Shown here in pieces: positions 17,286 to 26,043 of a DNA stretch of 64,000 nt. The notes under the pieces were generated by a model. That model did not search any database. It saw only the letters and a list, made by a program, of their open reading frames with translations, and was not told the origin of the DNA. Origin of the DNA: JADJOY01 sp016713535 [NCBI: Deltaproteobacteria bacterium] (GTDB lineage: Bacteria; JADJOY01); NCBI GenBank assembly GCA_016713535.1, contig JADJOY010000014.1:124001-188000 (forward strand). Reading direction: 5' to 3'. The position numbers were made by a program, and so were the translations under genes. Positions within the stretch are counted from its first letter, which is position 1. Each line of letters opens with the position of its first letter.

Positions 17286-18842
17286 CTATCCGCGTCCGGG
17301 TGCTGGCGGGATCGACGGCGGCACCGCCGGGCGTCGGGGCGTGCCGACTCGATCGAGCACCTCGAGCGCGAGCGGCACGATCGCCTCTCGCACGGCCACC
17401 GTCTTGCCCTCGAAGGTGAGGTGGACGATGTCGTTGAAGAGAGGCCGTGGGTCGGGGCGATCGTGGAGGACCGCCTGGAGGTCGACGTACGGAACTCCTT
17501 CCCGCGCGGCGAGCTGGCGCTCCCACGGGTCGAGGGCACCCTCCACGTAGGCCGCGATGTCCTCCGCCGTGAGCAGGTACTCGCGGCACAGCCCGGGCGT
17601 CATCGAGTAGAAGCGGTAGCCAGTCGGGATGGCGATGATCCCCACCGCGACGCCCGCGGCGCGCGCCGCCGCGAGCGCGCACTCGAGGTTCCGGATCGTC
17701 TCGCTTTCCCGCGCGAGCTCGGGGAGGGCGCCGAGCCCGTGGAGCATGTTGGCCGTGACGGCCCGCACCCCGATCCCGTGGCTGTCGCGCTCGAGGGCGG
17801 CGCGTGGGTCGGTGGCGAGCAAGCGCCCTTCGTCCTCGCGGCGAATCCGGTCGATGTCGTAGCCCAGCGCAGGCAGCAGCTCGGCATGCTCGCCGAACCA
17901 CGAGGCCAGTGTGCCCCCGCTCGCGAGGACGTCGCGCACCTCGCCGAGGTGATCGAGCACCACCCACGGAACGTGCGCCAGTGCTGGATCCTGGTCCAGC
18001 GCCGCGCGATCCGGGAGCGCGCCGGGCCAGTAGGCGCCGAAGCGCTCCCGGAGCTCGTCCGTGGCGCGCGCGAGGGCGCGATCGATCTGGCCCTGCGTCT
18101 CGGCCCGGACCTGTGCCCAGCCCTTGCGGTGGTCGAGGAACCACGGATGAAGGCCGGCGAGGGCCCGCTCGTCGCCGGTCCGCATGTACTCGCCGAGCGC
18201 CGCCAGGGTCGGCACGCTCCACTGTCGCGAGCAGTGCACGGCGTCGTTGTGCTCGACGTAGAAGAGCGCCACGTCGATGCCGGTGGGGATCGCCTCGGTC
18301 TCGAACCGCCACACGGAGTCACCGCTCGAGGTCCCCGGGAACCCGTAGTTGAAGACCCGCACGCGGCGCCCGAGGCGCTCGAGCTCGGCCTCGAGGTCGG
18401 GCGGCCAGGCGTTCCAGCGGCCGCGCCCGCTCGCGTCGAAGCTGAACCCGCCCTCGACGCTGCTCGCGCCGAAGGTGCCGATCCAGATCTCGTCGGCCGG
18501 CTTCTCGTGCGGCGGGACCTCGCTCACCCACACGCCGTCGTGCATGACGATGCCGCCCTTCGACCAGAACTGGCGGTTGAAGACCGGGAACACGGCGCCG
18601 GGGTCCGCGCCGGCGTAGCGCGCGCGGAACCACGCGAAGTCGCGCGTCCGGAACGGGTCGATGTGCTCTTCCAGCTCGCGGCGTAGCGGTGCGGGGAGGA
18701 TCGCGGTGGAGGCGCGGCGCTCGGCGCCATCGCCCGGCGAGCGCCACCGCAGCACGCAGCCGACGAGCGGCCTCACGGCCAGGACCCCCACCACGCCGAG
18801 CGCGGCGAGGAAGGCCGCGCGTTTTCGCCACGACAGGTTCAC
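17286..18842 (-). CDS. SGNH/AlgX-like membrane-anchored hydrolase
   Basis: A 518-residue protein with one N-terminal membrane anchor (residues 10-30) and a periplasmic domain. Candidate SGNH elements are FGASSVEGGF (nucleophile serine block), FNYGFPGTSS, FYVEHNDAVH and a C-terminal DIVHLTFEG carrying the catalytic histidine. AlgX/AlgJ/DltD-type proteins transfer or remove O-acyl groups on exported polysaccharides. The start is GTG 18842, overlapping the stop of the dehydrogenase gene by four bases (GTGA). This is the last gene of the nine-gene heptose operon, so it likely acylates the heptose-containing polymer; that target is inference. The proline-rich end (PSIPPAPGRG) looks like a tail. 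Confidence 0.7.
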   Translation of the reverse strand: MNLSWRKRAAFLAALGVVGVLAVRPLVGCVLRWRSPGDGAERRASTAILPAPLRRELEEHIDPFRTRDFAWFRARYAGADPGAVFPVFNRQFWSKGGIVMHDGVWVSEVPPHEKPADEIWIGTFGASSVEGGFSFDASGRGRWNAWPPDLEAELERLGRRVRVFNYGFPGTSSGDSVWRFETEAIPTGIDVALFYVEHNDAVHCSRQWSVPTLAALGEYMRTGDERALAGLHPWFLDHRKGWAQVRAETQGQIDRALARATDELRERFGAYWPGALPDRAALDQDPALAHVPWVVLDHLGEVRDVLASGGTLASWFGEHAELLPALGYDIDRIRREDEGRLLATDPRAALERDSHGIGVRAVTANMLHGLGALPELARESETIRNLECALAAARAAGVAVGIIAIPTGYRFYSMTPGLCREYLLTAEDIAAYVEGALDPWERQLAAREGVPYVDLQAVLHDRPDPRPLFNDIVHLTFEGKTVAVREAIVPLALEVLDRVGTPRRPAVPPSIPPAPGRG

Positions 18843-20033
18843 GACGAGCGAGCGGAAGACGCGGGCGCACCGACGCGGAAGTAGTGCAGGCGAGCGGGGA
18901 TCGCCCGCCCCGCGAGGACGCCCGCAGGGTCGACGATCGCGGGCTTGGACTCGCCGCTCGCGAGCGCGTCGAGGTCGAGGTCGTGAAACGCAGGATGAGG
19001 CGTGAGGATCGCGATCACCTCGGCGTCCGCGCTGGCGGCGTCGAGCGAGCCGCACAGCTCGACGGCGCGCGCCGCGGCCTCTGGCAGCCGCGTCACGGTG
19101 GGATCGAACGCCCGCACCCGCGCACCGCGCCGCGCCAGCGCGAGCGCGAGGTCGAGCGCGGCGGAGTGCTCGACGGCGGCGGTTCCGGGCTTGTACGCGA
19201 GACCGAGGATCGCGATGCGGCGACCGCCGAGTCCGTCACCGAGCGCCGCCTCGATGTGCTCGAGCGCCCAGCGCTGGTGAGCGTCGTTGCAGCCGAGCAC
19301 CGCGCTCCACAGCGCCTCGCGGGCGCCGGTCTCGCGGGCGCGCTCGCGCAGATAGCCGACGTCGCGGGCGAGCGTCCCGCCGGTGAACGCGGCGCCCGGA
19401 GCGAGATAGGCGCGGGGGCCGATCCTGGCGTCGCTGGTCAGGCCGCGTGTCACCTCGCGTGCGTCGGCGCCTACGCGCTCGCAGAGCGCCGCCAGCTCGT
19501 TGGCGAACACCACCGAGGTGGCGAGGAACGCGTTGAGGCCGTGCTTGGTCATCTCCGCCGACGGCACCGACATCCACTCGATGCGCTCGGTGATGGGAGC
19601 GAAGAGCGCGGCGAGCGGGCCGTGCGCGGCCTCGTCGTCGACGCCGACCACCACGCGATCGGGCTCGCGGAAGCAGCGAATCGCCGCGCCGAGGCGAAGG
19701 TTCTCGGGGGAGCACGCGAAGGAGACCGCCCGGTCCGGGAACGCGGCGCGGTGCCGCGCGGCGAGGGCGCGCGTGGTGCCGACCGGGAGCTGCGACGACA
19801 CCAGCACCGGCGAGCGCCGCCGCGAGGTCGTCGGTCAAACGCAGCCGCGCGCTCGCGAGCTGCTCGGCCACGAGCGCCTCGAGCCCGGGCTCGACGATCG
19901 GCAGCTCGCCGCGGCCGAGCGCCGCGACGAGCGCCGTGTCCGGATCGACGGCGATCACCTGGTGACCAGCGGCCGCGGCGCACGCCGCCGTCACGCATCC
20001 GAGGTGCGCGAGCCCGTAGACGACGAGGTTCAT
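18839..20033 (-). CDS. UDP-glucose/GDP-mannose dehydrogenase-like protein, internally deleted, no catalytic Cys
   Basis: The start MNLVVYGLAHLGCVTA is an NAD-binding Rossmann motif. The central helix EMTKHGLNAFLATSV keeps the family lysine and asparagine, and ILGLAYKPGTAAV marks the C-terminal domain. Two things are odd. First, between TDDLAAALAGAG and LVSSQLPVGT about 40 residues of the usual Rossmann domain (the region with the VGTP-type motif) are absent and the frame changes (near 19805-19825). Second, where the family has GGSCLPKD this protein has FTGGTLARDV, so the catalytic cysteine is missing. Either this is a non-canonical nucleotide-sugar enzyme further damaged by a deletion or assembly collapse, or it is no longer active. 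It is coupled to the SGNH gene and separated from gmhB by a repeat. Confidence 0.65.
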
Positions 20034-20104
20034 GGGTGCGTGCGGTGCCGCGTCAGGCGGAGCGCGGAAGGCGCGGCGGCCGTCCGAACCACTCGTCGTC
20101 CCGG

Positions 20105-20167
20105 TTGGAGGGCTGCGGTCCCTCGCAGCCGCTGGAATCGCGGTCGCGAAGGATCGCGGCCCTCCAG
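20105..20167. repeat. Paired palindromic element, family A, inside the heptose operon
   Basis: Two converging units, 20105-20132 (TTGGAGGGCTGCGG then CCTCGCAGCC) and 20140-20167 (reverse orientation, ending CGGCCCTCCAG), with a 7-base spacer. This is the same family as 4153-4223 but with the opposite arrangement. It occupies most of the only large gap in the operon. Confidence 0.65.
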
Positions 20168-20193
20168 GCGATCGCACGCGAGGGGGCGATCGA

Positions 20194-20738
20194 TCACCTT
20201 CCACTCCGCGGCGCCTGCGCGAGCAGCCACTCGGTCGCCTCCGCGAGGTGCGCGTGGTGCAGTCGGCAGGCGGGTCGGGTACGGGCTCTTCGTAGCCCGC
20301 GTTCAGCCACACGGTGCGGCAGCCGGCGGCCTGGCCCGCCGCCACGTCCTTCCAGCGGTCGCCGATCAGGAAGCTCTCGGCCAGCTCGACGCCGTGATCG
20401 CGCGCCGCCGCCGTGAGGAGGCCGGGGCGTGGCTTGCGGCACGGGCAGTCGTGGTGATCGTCGTGGGCGCACACGCGGATGTCGTCGAGGGGCAACACGT
20501 CGCGCAGCCGCGAGTTGACCGCGTGCAGGTTCTCCCAGGTCATGCGTCCGCGCGGGATGTCGGGCTGGTTCGTCACCACGATGAGCAGGAACCCGGCCTC
20601 GCGCATCCGTTCCAGCGAGGCGTGGGCGTCACCCGGGATCACCACCTCCGCGGCGGTGAGCGGGGCCTTGGGCTGGCCGTCGACGATCACCGCCTCGTTC
20701 AGGACGCCGTCGCGATCGAGGAACACCGCGCGCTTCAT
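20194..20738 (-). CDS. gmhB: D-glycero-D-manno-heptose-1,7-bisphosphate 7-phosphatase (frameshifted end)
   Basis: A HAD-family phosphatase starting MKRAVFLDRDGVLNE, with the nucleophile and acid aspartates in FLDRDG. It has motif II VVTNQPDIPRG, the GmhB zinc-binding cysteine loop (VCAHDDHHDCPCRKPRPG) and motif IV FLIGDRWKDV. It removes the C7 phosphate from heptose-1,7-bisphosphate in the cytoplasm. The final helix (HLAEATEWLLAQA) is in another frame, so a one-base loss lies near 20255 and the stop is at 20194. Without the shift, the frame would read on into the dehydrogenase gene. The start ATG 20738 overlaps the gmhA stop (ATGA). About 180 residues is normal for the family. Confidence 0.85.
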
Positions 20739-21343
20739 CGGCCGCCTCCGCCGAGCTCTTCCCAGCGAGTGGGGCGCGCCTTGAGCGCGGGATGGGACAC
20801 GAGCAGGTGCGCGACCACCGCCTGGAACGCCTCGGTGTGGGCCGTCACGTGGGCGTCGTTGACGGTGGGCACCACCACGCACACGTCGGCCTCGCGGGCG
20901 GTGTAGCCGCCGTCGCGGCCGACGATCCCGCACACTCGCGCGTCGACGCGCTTCGCGGCACGGATCGCCTCGACCAGGTTGGGGCTCACCATCGGATCGA
21001 GGCTGCCGCCGCCCACTGACAGGATCAGCAGGGCGTCGTCGCGGCCGAGCCGGCTGACCGCGAGCCAGCCCGCGAACACGCTCGGCCAGCCCTCGTCGTT
21101 GGTGCGCGCGGTCAGCTCGGCGACGTTGTCGGTGGGCGCGTAGGCCTCGATCGCGGCGAGCTTGCGCAGGTCGTTGACGAGGTGCGACGCGTTGGCTGCG
21201 CTGCCGCCCACCCCCAGCACGAACACCCGCCCGTGCGCCGCGCGCACGCTCGCGAGCAGCTCGGCCATGCGGTCGATCGCCGGGGCGTCGAGCGCCGCGG
21301 CGATCCGCGCCGCCTCGCCGAGGTAGCCGGCCGCGAAGCTCAC
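20735..21343 (-). CDS. gmhA: Sedoheptulose-7-phosphate isomerase
   Basis: A 202-residue SIS-domain protein with the sugar-phosphate-binding block GVGGSAANASHLVNDL, a second SIS strand ILSVGGGSLDPMVSPNLV and the late VVPTVNDAHVTAHTEAFQAV segment that holds family histidine and glutamate ligands. It converts sedoheptulose-7-phosphate to D-glycero-D-manno-heptose-7-phosphate, the first committed step. The start is GTG 21343 within the preceding stop, and the end overlaps gmhB by four bases. It sits in the right order with hddA, hddC and gmhB, which supports the GDP- rather than ADP-heptose branch. Confidence 0.85.
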   Translation of the reverse strand: MSFAAGYLGEAARIAAALDAPAIDRMAELLASVRAAHGRVFVLGVGGSAANASHLVNDLRKLAAIEAYAPTDNVAELTARTNDEGWPSVFAGWLAVSRLGRDDALLILSVGGGSLDPMVSPNLVEAIRAAKRVDARVCGIVGRDGGYTAREADVCVVVPTVNDAHVTAHTEAFQAVVAHLLVSHPALKARPTRWEELGGGGR

Positions 21344-22071
21344 GCCCCACCTCGGGCGAAGCGCGCGCGCAGCTCGGCGAGGCCCGCCTCAGAGCCGATC
21401 TCGTGGAAGCGCTCGCGCACCTCGAGCGTCGCGAGCTCGCCCGTGGCCACGAGCGCGCCGTAGAGCGCGGCCAGGTCGGCGGACTCGCCGGCGGGCAATC
21501 GCCCGAACACCTCGGCGCGCAGGACGCCGAGCCCGTAGTCGAGGTGCTTCATGGCGGGGGTGCGGTTCAGCTTGTCGTAGCGGACGATCCGTCCGCCCTG
21601 GAGCTCGACGTTGCTCGCGTCCCAGCGATCTTGGTTGCGGTAGACGGTCATGAGCGCGAGTCGGCCCGAGCTGCGGAAGGCCTCGTGGACCGCCCGATAG
21701 TCGCACGGAAGGTACGAATCTCCGTAGAGGACGAAAAACTCGCGACCGAGCGCCGGCAACGCGCGCCGGAGCGCGCCGGCGGTGCCGAGGAGCCGGGGGC
21801 CGTCCCGGACCACCTCGATCCGCAGCCCCACCGGCCAGCGCAGCGTCGCCGCGGCGCTCTCGACCTGCTCGGCGAGGTGCCCCGCGCACACCACCACGCG
21901 CGTCACTCCGCCCGCTGCCAGGAGGCGCGCCTGGCGCAGCAGGAAGGGCTCGCCCGCGATGTCGAGGAGGCACTTCGGGACGGCGGTCGCCGTGGCGCCG
22001 AGCCGCGTCGCGAGGCCGCCCGCCAGGATCGCGACCGACGGCAAGACGTTCGCGGTCGCGCTGGCGATCAC
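21340..22071 (-). CDS. hddC: Heptose-1-phosphate guanylyltransferase (nucleotidyltransferase)
   Basis: A 243-residue nucleotidyltransferase of the GlmU/RfbA superfamily. It shows the glycine-rich LAGGLATRL loop followed by PKCLLDIAGEPF, the metal-binding FVLYGDSYLPCD, and a substrate loop NVELQGGRIVRYDK. In the heptose pathway HddC joins GMP to D-glycero-alpha-D-manno-heptose-1-phosphate. The sequence alone does not fix the base used; the call comes from its place between hddA and gmhA. It starts at GTG 22071 and overlaps both neighbours by GTGA. Confidence 0.8.
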   Translation of the reverse strand: MIASATANVLPSVAILAGGLATRLGATATAVPKCLLDIAGEPFLLRQARLLAAGGVTRVVVCAGHLAEQVESAAATLRWPVGLRIEVVRDGPRLLGTAGALRRALPALGREFFVLYGDSYLPCDYRAVHEAFRSSGRLALMTVYRNQDRWDASNVELQGGRIVRYDKLNRTPAMKHLDYGLGVLRAEVFGRLPAGESADLAALYGALVATGELATLEVRERFHEIGSEAGLAELRARFARGGA

Positions 22072-23051
22072 GGCTGGCTCACCACCTGGGCGCCGCGGAA
22101 CTCGAAGCGGAAGCGGACCTCGGGCAGGCCGGCCTCCGCCATGGCGCGGCGGATCCGGCTCTTGTCGTTGGCGTAGAACATCAGGAACCCGCCGCCGCCC
22201 GCGCCCACGATCTTGCCGCCGCGGGCACCGCTCGCCATGCCGAGCTCGTACCAGGTGTCGATCTCGGCGTTCGACATCCGCGTCGAGCGCTGGCGCTTGA
22301 GCAGCCAGTGGGCGTGCATCCGCTCGCCGAAGCGGTCGAGCTCGCCGGCCTCGAGGAGCGCCTTGCTCTCGATGCCGATCTCCTTCACGCGGTGGAGGTG
22401 CTCGGTGATCGCGGGGTCGTGGGCGCGGCTCGAGCGGTCCTGTTCGGCCAGGATCTCGGGAGCGGAGCGCGAGAACCCGGTGAAGAAGAGCACCAGGTTG
22501 TCCTCGAGGTCGTAGAGCGTTTGCGGCGTGAGCCGCAGCGGCTCGACGGTGACGTCGCCGTCCGAAGCGATGTGGAACGCATGGAGCCCGCCGAACGCCG
22601 CGGCGTACGGGTCCTGCTTGCCGACCGGGTTGGCGAGCACGTCGATCTCGATCCTGCACGCGTGCTCGGCCAGCTCCTTGGGCTCGACGCGGCGCCGGTC
22701 GAGCGCCGTGAGCGCCAGGATGAGCGCGGTGGTGAAGCTCCCCGACGAGCCGAGCCCGGTGCCCGCCGGGATGTCGGCCATGCTCGTGATCTCGAGCCCC
22801 GGCTCCTCGAAGCCGAGCGAGAGCAGCACCTCGCGGAGCAGCGGGTGCTCGAGCTCGCGGGCGCGCTTCACCCGCTCCATCCGCGAGTACTTGGCGATCA
22901 GCTCGTGCGCGAAGGTGGGGTGGAGCGTGATGTAGACGTACTTGTCGATCGCCGCCGACATCACGAACCCGCCGTGCTCGCCGTAATACGACGGCAGGTC
23001 GGTGCCGCCGCCGCCGAGCGTGATGCGGAGCGGGCTCTTGGTGATGATCAC
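22068..23051 (-). CDS. hddA: D-glycero-alpha-D-manno-heptose-7-phosphate kinase (GHMP family)
   Basis: A 327-residue GHMP kinase. The N-terminal motif is SPLRITLGGGGTDLPSYY, the ATP-binding loop is PAGTGLGSSGSF, and the C-terminal motif is KIVGAGGGGFLMFY. These match HddA-type heptose kinases, which phosphorylate C1 of heptose-7-phosphate in the alpha configuration, committing carbon to GDP-heptose. The bifunctional HldE of the ADP-heptose route belongs to a different kinase family. The start is GTG 23051 inside the oxidoreductase stop. HddA products normally end up in S-layer glycan, capsule or O-antigen. Confidence 0.85.
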   Translation of the reverse strand: MIITKSPLRITLGGGGTDLPSYYGEHGGFVMSAAIDKYVYITLHPTFAHELIAKYSRMERVKRARELEHPLLREVLLSLGFEEPGLEITSMADIPAGTGLGSSGSFTTALILALTALDRRRVEPKELAEHACRIEIDVLANPVGKQDPYAAAFGGLHAFHIASDGDVTVEPLRLTPQTLYDLEDNLVLFFTGFSRSAPEILAEQDRSSRAHDPAITEHLHRVKEIGIESKALLEAGELDRFGERMHAHWLLKRQRSTRMSNAEIDTWYELGMASGARGGKIVGAGGGGFLMFYANDKSRIRRAMAEAGLPEVRFRFEFRGAQVVSQP

Positions 23052-24031
23052 GCGCCGCGCCCCGCGTAGACGCGCTCCACCACGGTGAGCGCCGCGATGG
23101 CGTCGGCGAGCCCGGGCGTGGGTTCGCGGCCGCTGGCGATGTCTTCCTCGAACGCGCTCATCTCGGCGGCCCACGAGCCGTCTTCGCCGGGGAACTCCCA
23201 GCTCGTGACGTCGGGCGGTCCGAGCTCGGGACGCATCTTGTACCAGGTGAGCCGCTCGGTGCCGTAGCTGCCGCCGAGGCCTGAGATCTCGAGCTTGCCG
23301 TGGCGGCCGGTGACCTCGAAGGAGAAGGTGTTCTTCCACTCGGTCCAGCTCGCGTGCAGCCACGCGACGCGCCGGTGTTCGCCGGTGAGCAGCAGGAACG
23401 CGTTGTCGTCGACGGAGGTGTCCCAGAAGTAGGTCGGCGCGTGGCCGTGCGCGAGCGCGAGATCGCCGAGGAACCAGCGCGCGAGGTCGATCAGGTGGAC
23501 GCCCTGATCGACCAGCTCGCCGCCGCCCGAGCGCGCCGGGTCGGCGCGCCACTCGCGGTCGTAGCCTGTGCGCCCACCATGGCCGTAGCGGGCGCGCACG
23601 TAGTAGAGCTCGCCGAGCTCGCCCTGCTCGACCAGCTCCTTGGCGAGAGCGAGCGCCGGGTGGAAGCGGTGGTTGAAGCCGATCCGCACCCGGCTGCCGG
23701 TGCGCCGCGCGAGCTCGGCGATCCCGTCCAGCTCGCCCGGACGGCGCGCCGCCGGCTTCTCGACCAGCACGTGCTTTCCGGCCTCGACTGCGGCGCGGGT
23801 GACGGGCGCGAGTACGTCGTGAGACGTGGAGACGACGAGGGCATCGACGTCGCTCGCGTGGACCACCTCGCGCCAGTCGGCGGCGACGCGGGCACCTGGC
23901 GCGGCCGCGAGGGCCGCGACCACGGCGGCGCGCTCGGGGTCGACGTCCACGCACGCCACCAGACGCACTCCGCCGAGGGCGCGGGCGCGCTTCTCGGCGA
24001 CCTTGCCGCAGCCCACGATCGCGAGCCTCAC
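23048..24031 (-). CDS. Gfo/Idh/MocA-family sugar oxidoreductase
   Basis: A 327-residue NAD(P)-dependent oxidoreductase. It begins VRLAIVGCGKVAEKR (Rossmann glycine motif) and carries the family signature VEKPAARRPGELD and a C-terminal alpha/beta domain with GGGELVDQGVHLIDLARWF, including the conserved aspartate and histidine. Members oxidise or reduce sugar C3, C4 or C6, often on nucleotide sugars. Start GTG 24031 overlaps the SDR stop by four bases. Lying between hddA and an SDR, it could form a keto or deoxy derivative of GDP-heptose or prepare another sugar for the same polymer. The substrate is unresolved. Confidence 0.8.
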   Translation of the reverse strand: MRLAIVGCGKVAEKRARALGGVRLVACVDVDPERAAVVAALAAAPGARVAADWREVVHASDVDALVVSTSHDVLAPVTRAAVEAGKHVLVEKPAARRPGELDGIAELARRTGSRVRIGFNHRFHPALALAKELVEQGELGELYYVRARYGHGGRTGYDREWRADPARSGGGELVDQGVHLIDLARWFLGDLALAHGHAPTYFWDTSVDDNAFLLLTGEHRRVAWLHASWTEWKNTFSFEVTGRHGKLEISGLGGSYGTERLTWYKMRPELGPPDVTSWEFPGEDGSWAAEMSAFEEDIASGREPTPGLADAIAALTVVERVYAGRGA

Positions 24032-24906
24032 GGCTTCTCCCAGTCCTTGCCGCGCTCCCTGGGCGTGATGCGGCGCAGGGTGAAGACGTCGCTGCCGGCG
24101 AGCTCGGCGGCGAGCTCGGGCAGCCGCTCCCACGGATCCCAGATCGAGCTGATCAGCCGTCCCGACACGCCGCTACTCGCCGGCGAGGCGAGGAACACCG
24201 CGAGCGCCGCGCCCCGTTCCATCGGCGCTGCGCGGCCGCGCTCGACGTCGAGGGAGGTCTGATACATGACCTCGCCGGCGAGCGCGGCGCCGGCGGCGCG
24301 CACCTCGGCGTGGAGCCGCGTATCGAGGGCGCCCGGCGAGAGCGCGTTCACGGTGACACCGGTGCCGTCGAGCTCGCGGGCGAGGGTCTCGGTGAAGCGC
24401 ACCAGCCCCGCCTTGGAGGTGGCGTAGGCGGTGAAGTGGGGCAGCGCGGCGGTGGCGCCGCCGCCCGAGACGTTGACGATCCGCCCGTGGCCGCGCGCGA
24501 CCATCGGCGCAAGCACGCGCCGGCAGAGCGCTACCGGCGCCAGCAGGTTCACCCGGAGCGTGCGGTCCCAGAGCGCCGCGTCGGTCTGGGCGAGGGTGCC
24601 GATCGGTCCGATGAGTCCCGCGTTGTTGACCAGCACGTCGACGCCGCCGAGGTGCTCCTCGGCGAACGCGACGATCGCGTCCGGCGCGGATGGATCCGCG
24701 AGGTCGGCGGCCAGCGCGAAGGCTCGCTGCGCCGGATCTCCGCGCTCGCCCGCGAGGAGCGCCAGCGCTTCGTCGAGGGCCGCGCGCTCGCGCGCCACCA
24801 GCATCAGCGAGGCACCCTCGCGCCACAACGCGCGCGCGATCTCGAGCCCGAGCCCGCGCGAGCCGCCGGTCACGATCGCGCGCCGTCCCGCGAGCACTCC
24901 GCTCAC
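24028..24906 (-). CDS. Short-chain dehydrogenase/reductase
   Basis: A 292-residue classical SDR. It has the cofactor loop TGGSRGLGLEIA, the VLVNNAG motif, the catalytic serine strand IVNVSGGGA and the YATSK active-site tyrosine-lysine pair, then a PGALDTRL loop. The C-terminus is longer than minimal SDRs and ends with a basic segment (RITPRERGKDW). The start is GTG 24906 inside the epimerase stop. In this operon it may reduce or epimerise a keto-sugar made by the neighbouring oxidoreductase. Fatty-acyl or other substrates cannot be excluded from sequence. Confidence 0.8.
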   Translation of the reverse strand: MSGVLAGRRAIVTGGSRGLGLEIARALWREGASLMLVARERAALDEALALLAGERGDPAQRAFALAADLADPSAPDAIVAFAEEHLGGVDVLVNNAGLIGPIGTLAQTDAALWDRTLRVNLLAPVALCRRVLAPMVARGHGRIVNVSGGGATAALPHFTAYATSKAGLVRFTETLARELDGTGVTVNALSPGALDTRLHAEVRAAGAALAGEVMYQTSLDVERGRAAPMERGAALAVFLASPASSGVSGRLISSIWDPWERLPELAAELAGSDVFTLRRITPRERGKDWEKP

Positions 24907-25856
24907 CGCCGCTCCAGCAGCCAGAGGTTCTCTTGCAGGAAGGCCACGGTGCGCTCGACGCCCTCGCGGATGGAGTGGCGCGGCGCCCAGCCGAGTGCCT
25001 TGATGCGCGTGCAGTCGAGGACGATCAGCGGGTTGTCGCCCACCCAGCCGCGCTCGCCGCCCTGGTAGACGCGCCGCGGTGCCAGGCCGAGGTACTCGGC
25101 GATCCAGGAGATCGAGTCGTCGACGCACGCCACCTCGTCGGTGCCGAGGTTGAAGATCTCGACCCGCCCGCTCGCCTTGGCGAGGGCGAGCGACATCGCG
25201 CGCACGCAGTCGGCGACGTAGAGGTAGGACTTGCGCTGCTGGCCGTTGCCGAGGACCTCGATGCGCTCGGGGTGCGCGCGGAGCTGGCGGAGGAAGTCGA
25301 AGACGTGGCCGTGCGAGTAGCGCTCACCCAGGATCGACACCAGCCGGAAGATCACGCCCTGGATCCCGAAGCCCTCGGCGTAAGCCTGGATGTACGCCTC
25401 GGCGGCGAGCTTGGAGGCTGAGTAGAGCGAGGTCTGGATCGGGAAGGGCGCGTTCTCGGGCGTGGGGTAGACGGTGGTGTCGCCGTAGATCGCTCCCGTC
25501 GACGCCATGAGGATCCGCCGCACGCCCGCGGCGCGCATGGACTCGAGGACGTTCCAGGTGCCGACCACGTTCTGGTCGAGGTCGACGCGAGTGCGCTCGG
25601 TGCCGAAGCGCACGTCGGCGTTGGCGGCGAAGTGGAAGACCGCGTCGCAGCCGGCGAGCGCCGCGGTGAGCGCCGCGCGGTCGAGGATGTCGCCGCGCGC
25701 CAGCCGGAAGCGGCCGTTCGCGGTGGCGCCGGCCAGGAACTCGAGCTGGCCGGTGCTCAGGTTGTCGTAGCCGACCACCTCGTGCCCGTCGGCGAGGAGG
25801 TGATCGACGAGGTTGCTACCCACGAAGCCGGCGGCGCCGGTGACGAGCAATCGCAT
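24903..25856 (-). CDS. NAD-dependent sugar epimerase/dehydratase (GalE-like extended SDR)
   Basis: A 317-residue extended SDR that begins MRLLVTGAAGFVGSNLV (GxxGxxG). It continues with YDNLSTGQ, the catalytic threonine in MASTGAIYGD and the YSASK tyrosine-lysine pair. NLGTDEVACVDD and the final helix region complete the fold. Members act on UDP-, GDP- or CDP-sugars as 4-epimerases, decarboxylases or dehydratases. This is the first gene of the nine-gene operon, starting at ATG 25856. The 185 bases upstream, including a G-tract palindrome, must hold the operon promoter, although I cannot point to a clear one. The specific reaction is not determined. Confidence 0.8.
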   Translation of the reverse strand: MRLLVTGAAGFVGSNLVDHLLADGHEVVGYDNLSTGQLEFLAGATANGRFRLARGDILDRAALTAALAGCDAVFHFAANADVRFGTERTRVDLDQNVVGTWNVLESMRAAGVRRILMASTGAIYGDTTVYPTPENAPFPIQTSLYSASKLAAEAYIQAYAEGFGIQGVIFRLVSILGERYSHGHVFDFLRQLRAHPERIEVLGNGQQRKSYLYVADCVRAMSLALAKASGRVEIFNLGTDEVACVDDSISWIAEYLGLAPRRVYQGGERGWVGDNPLIVLDCTRIKALGWAPRHSIREGVERTVAFLQENLWLLERR

Positions 25857-25916
25857 GTGAGGGATCGGGCGGGGCGAGAAGGTGGGCCGGTGAGCCTCGA
25901 CGAGTCACCAGCGTCC

Positions 25917-25938
25917 GACGGGGGACGGAGCCCCCGTC
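25917..25938. repeat. G-tract palindrome, family C
   Basis: Arms GACGGGGG / CCCCCGTC, identical to the hairpin at 14022-14043 except for one loop base, and followed in both places by GC(T/A)ACGA. It lies in the gap between the heptose operon and the GT2 gene upstream. Confidence 0.6.
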
Positions 25939-26043
25939 GCTACGACAGCGGTTCGTCGTGGCGCGTTCGTAGGGCGGGTCCGATCGAGCAAAGGGCGGGA
26001 CGTTGGTGATCGTATCGGCTGAGGGGCGGGGAAGCGCACGGCG

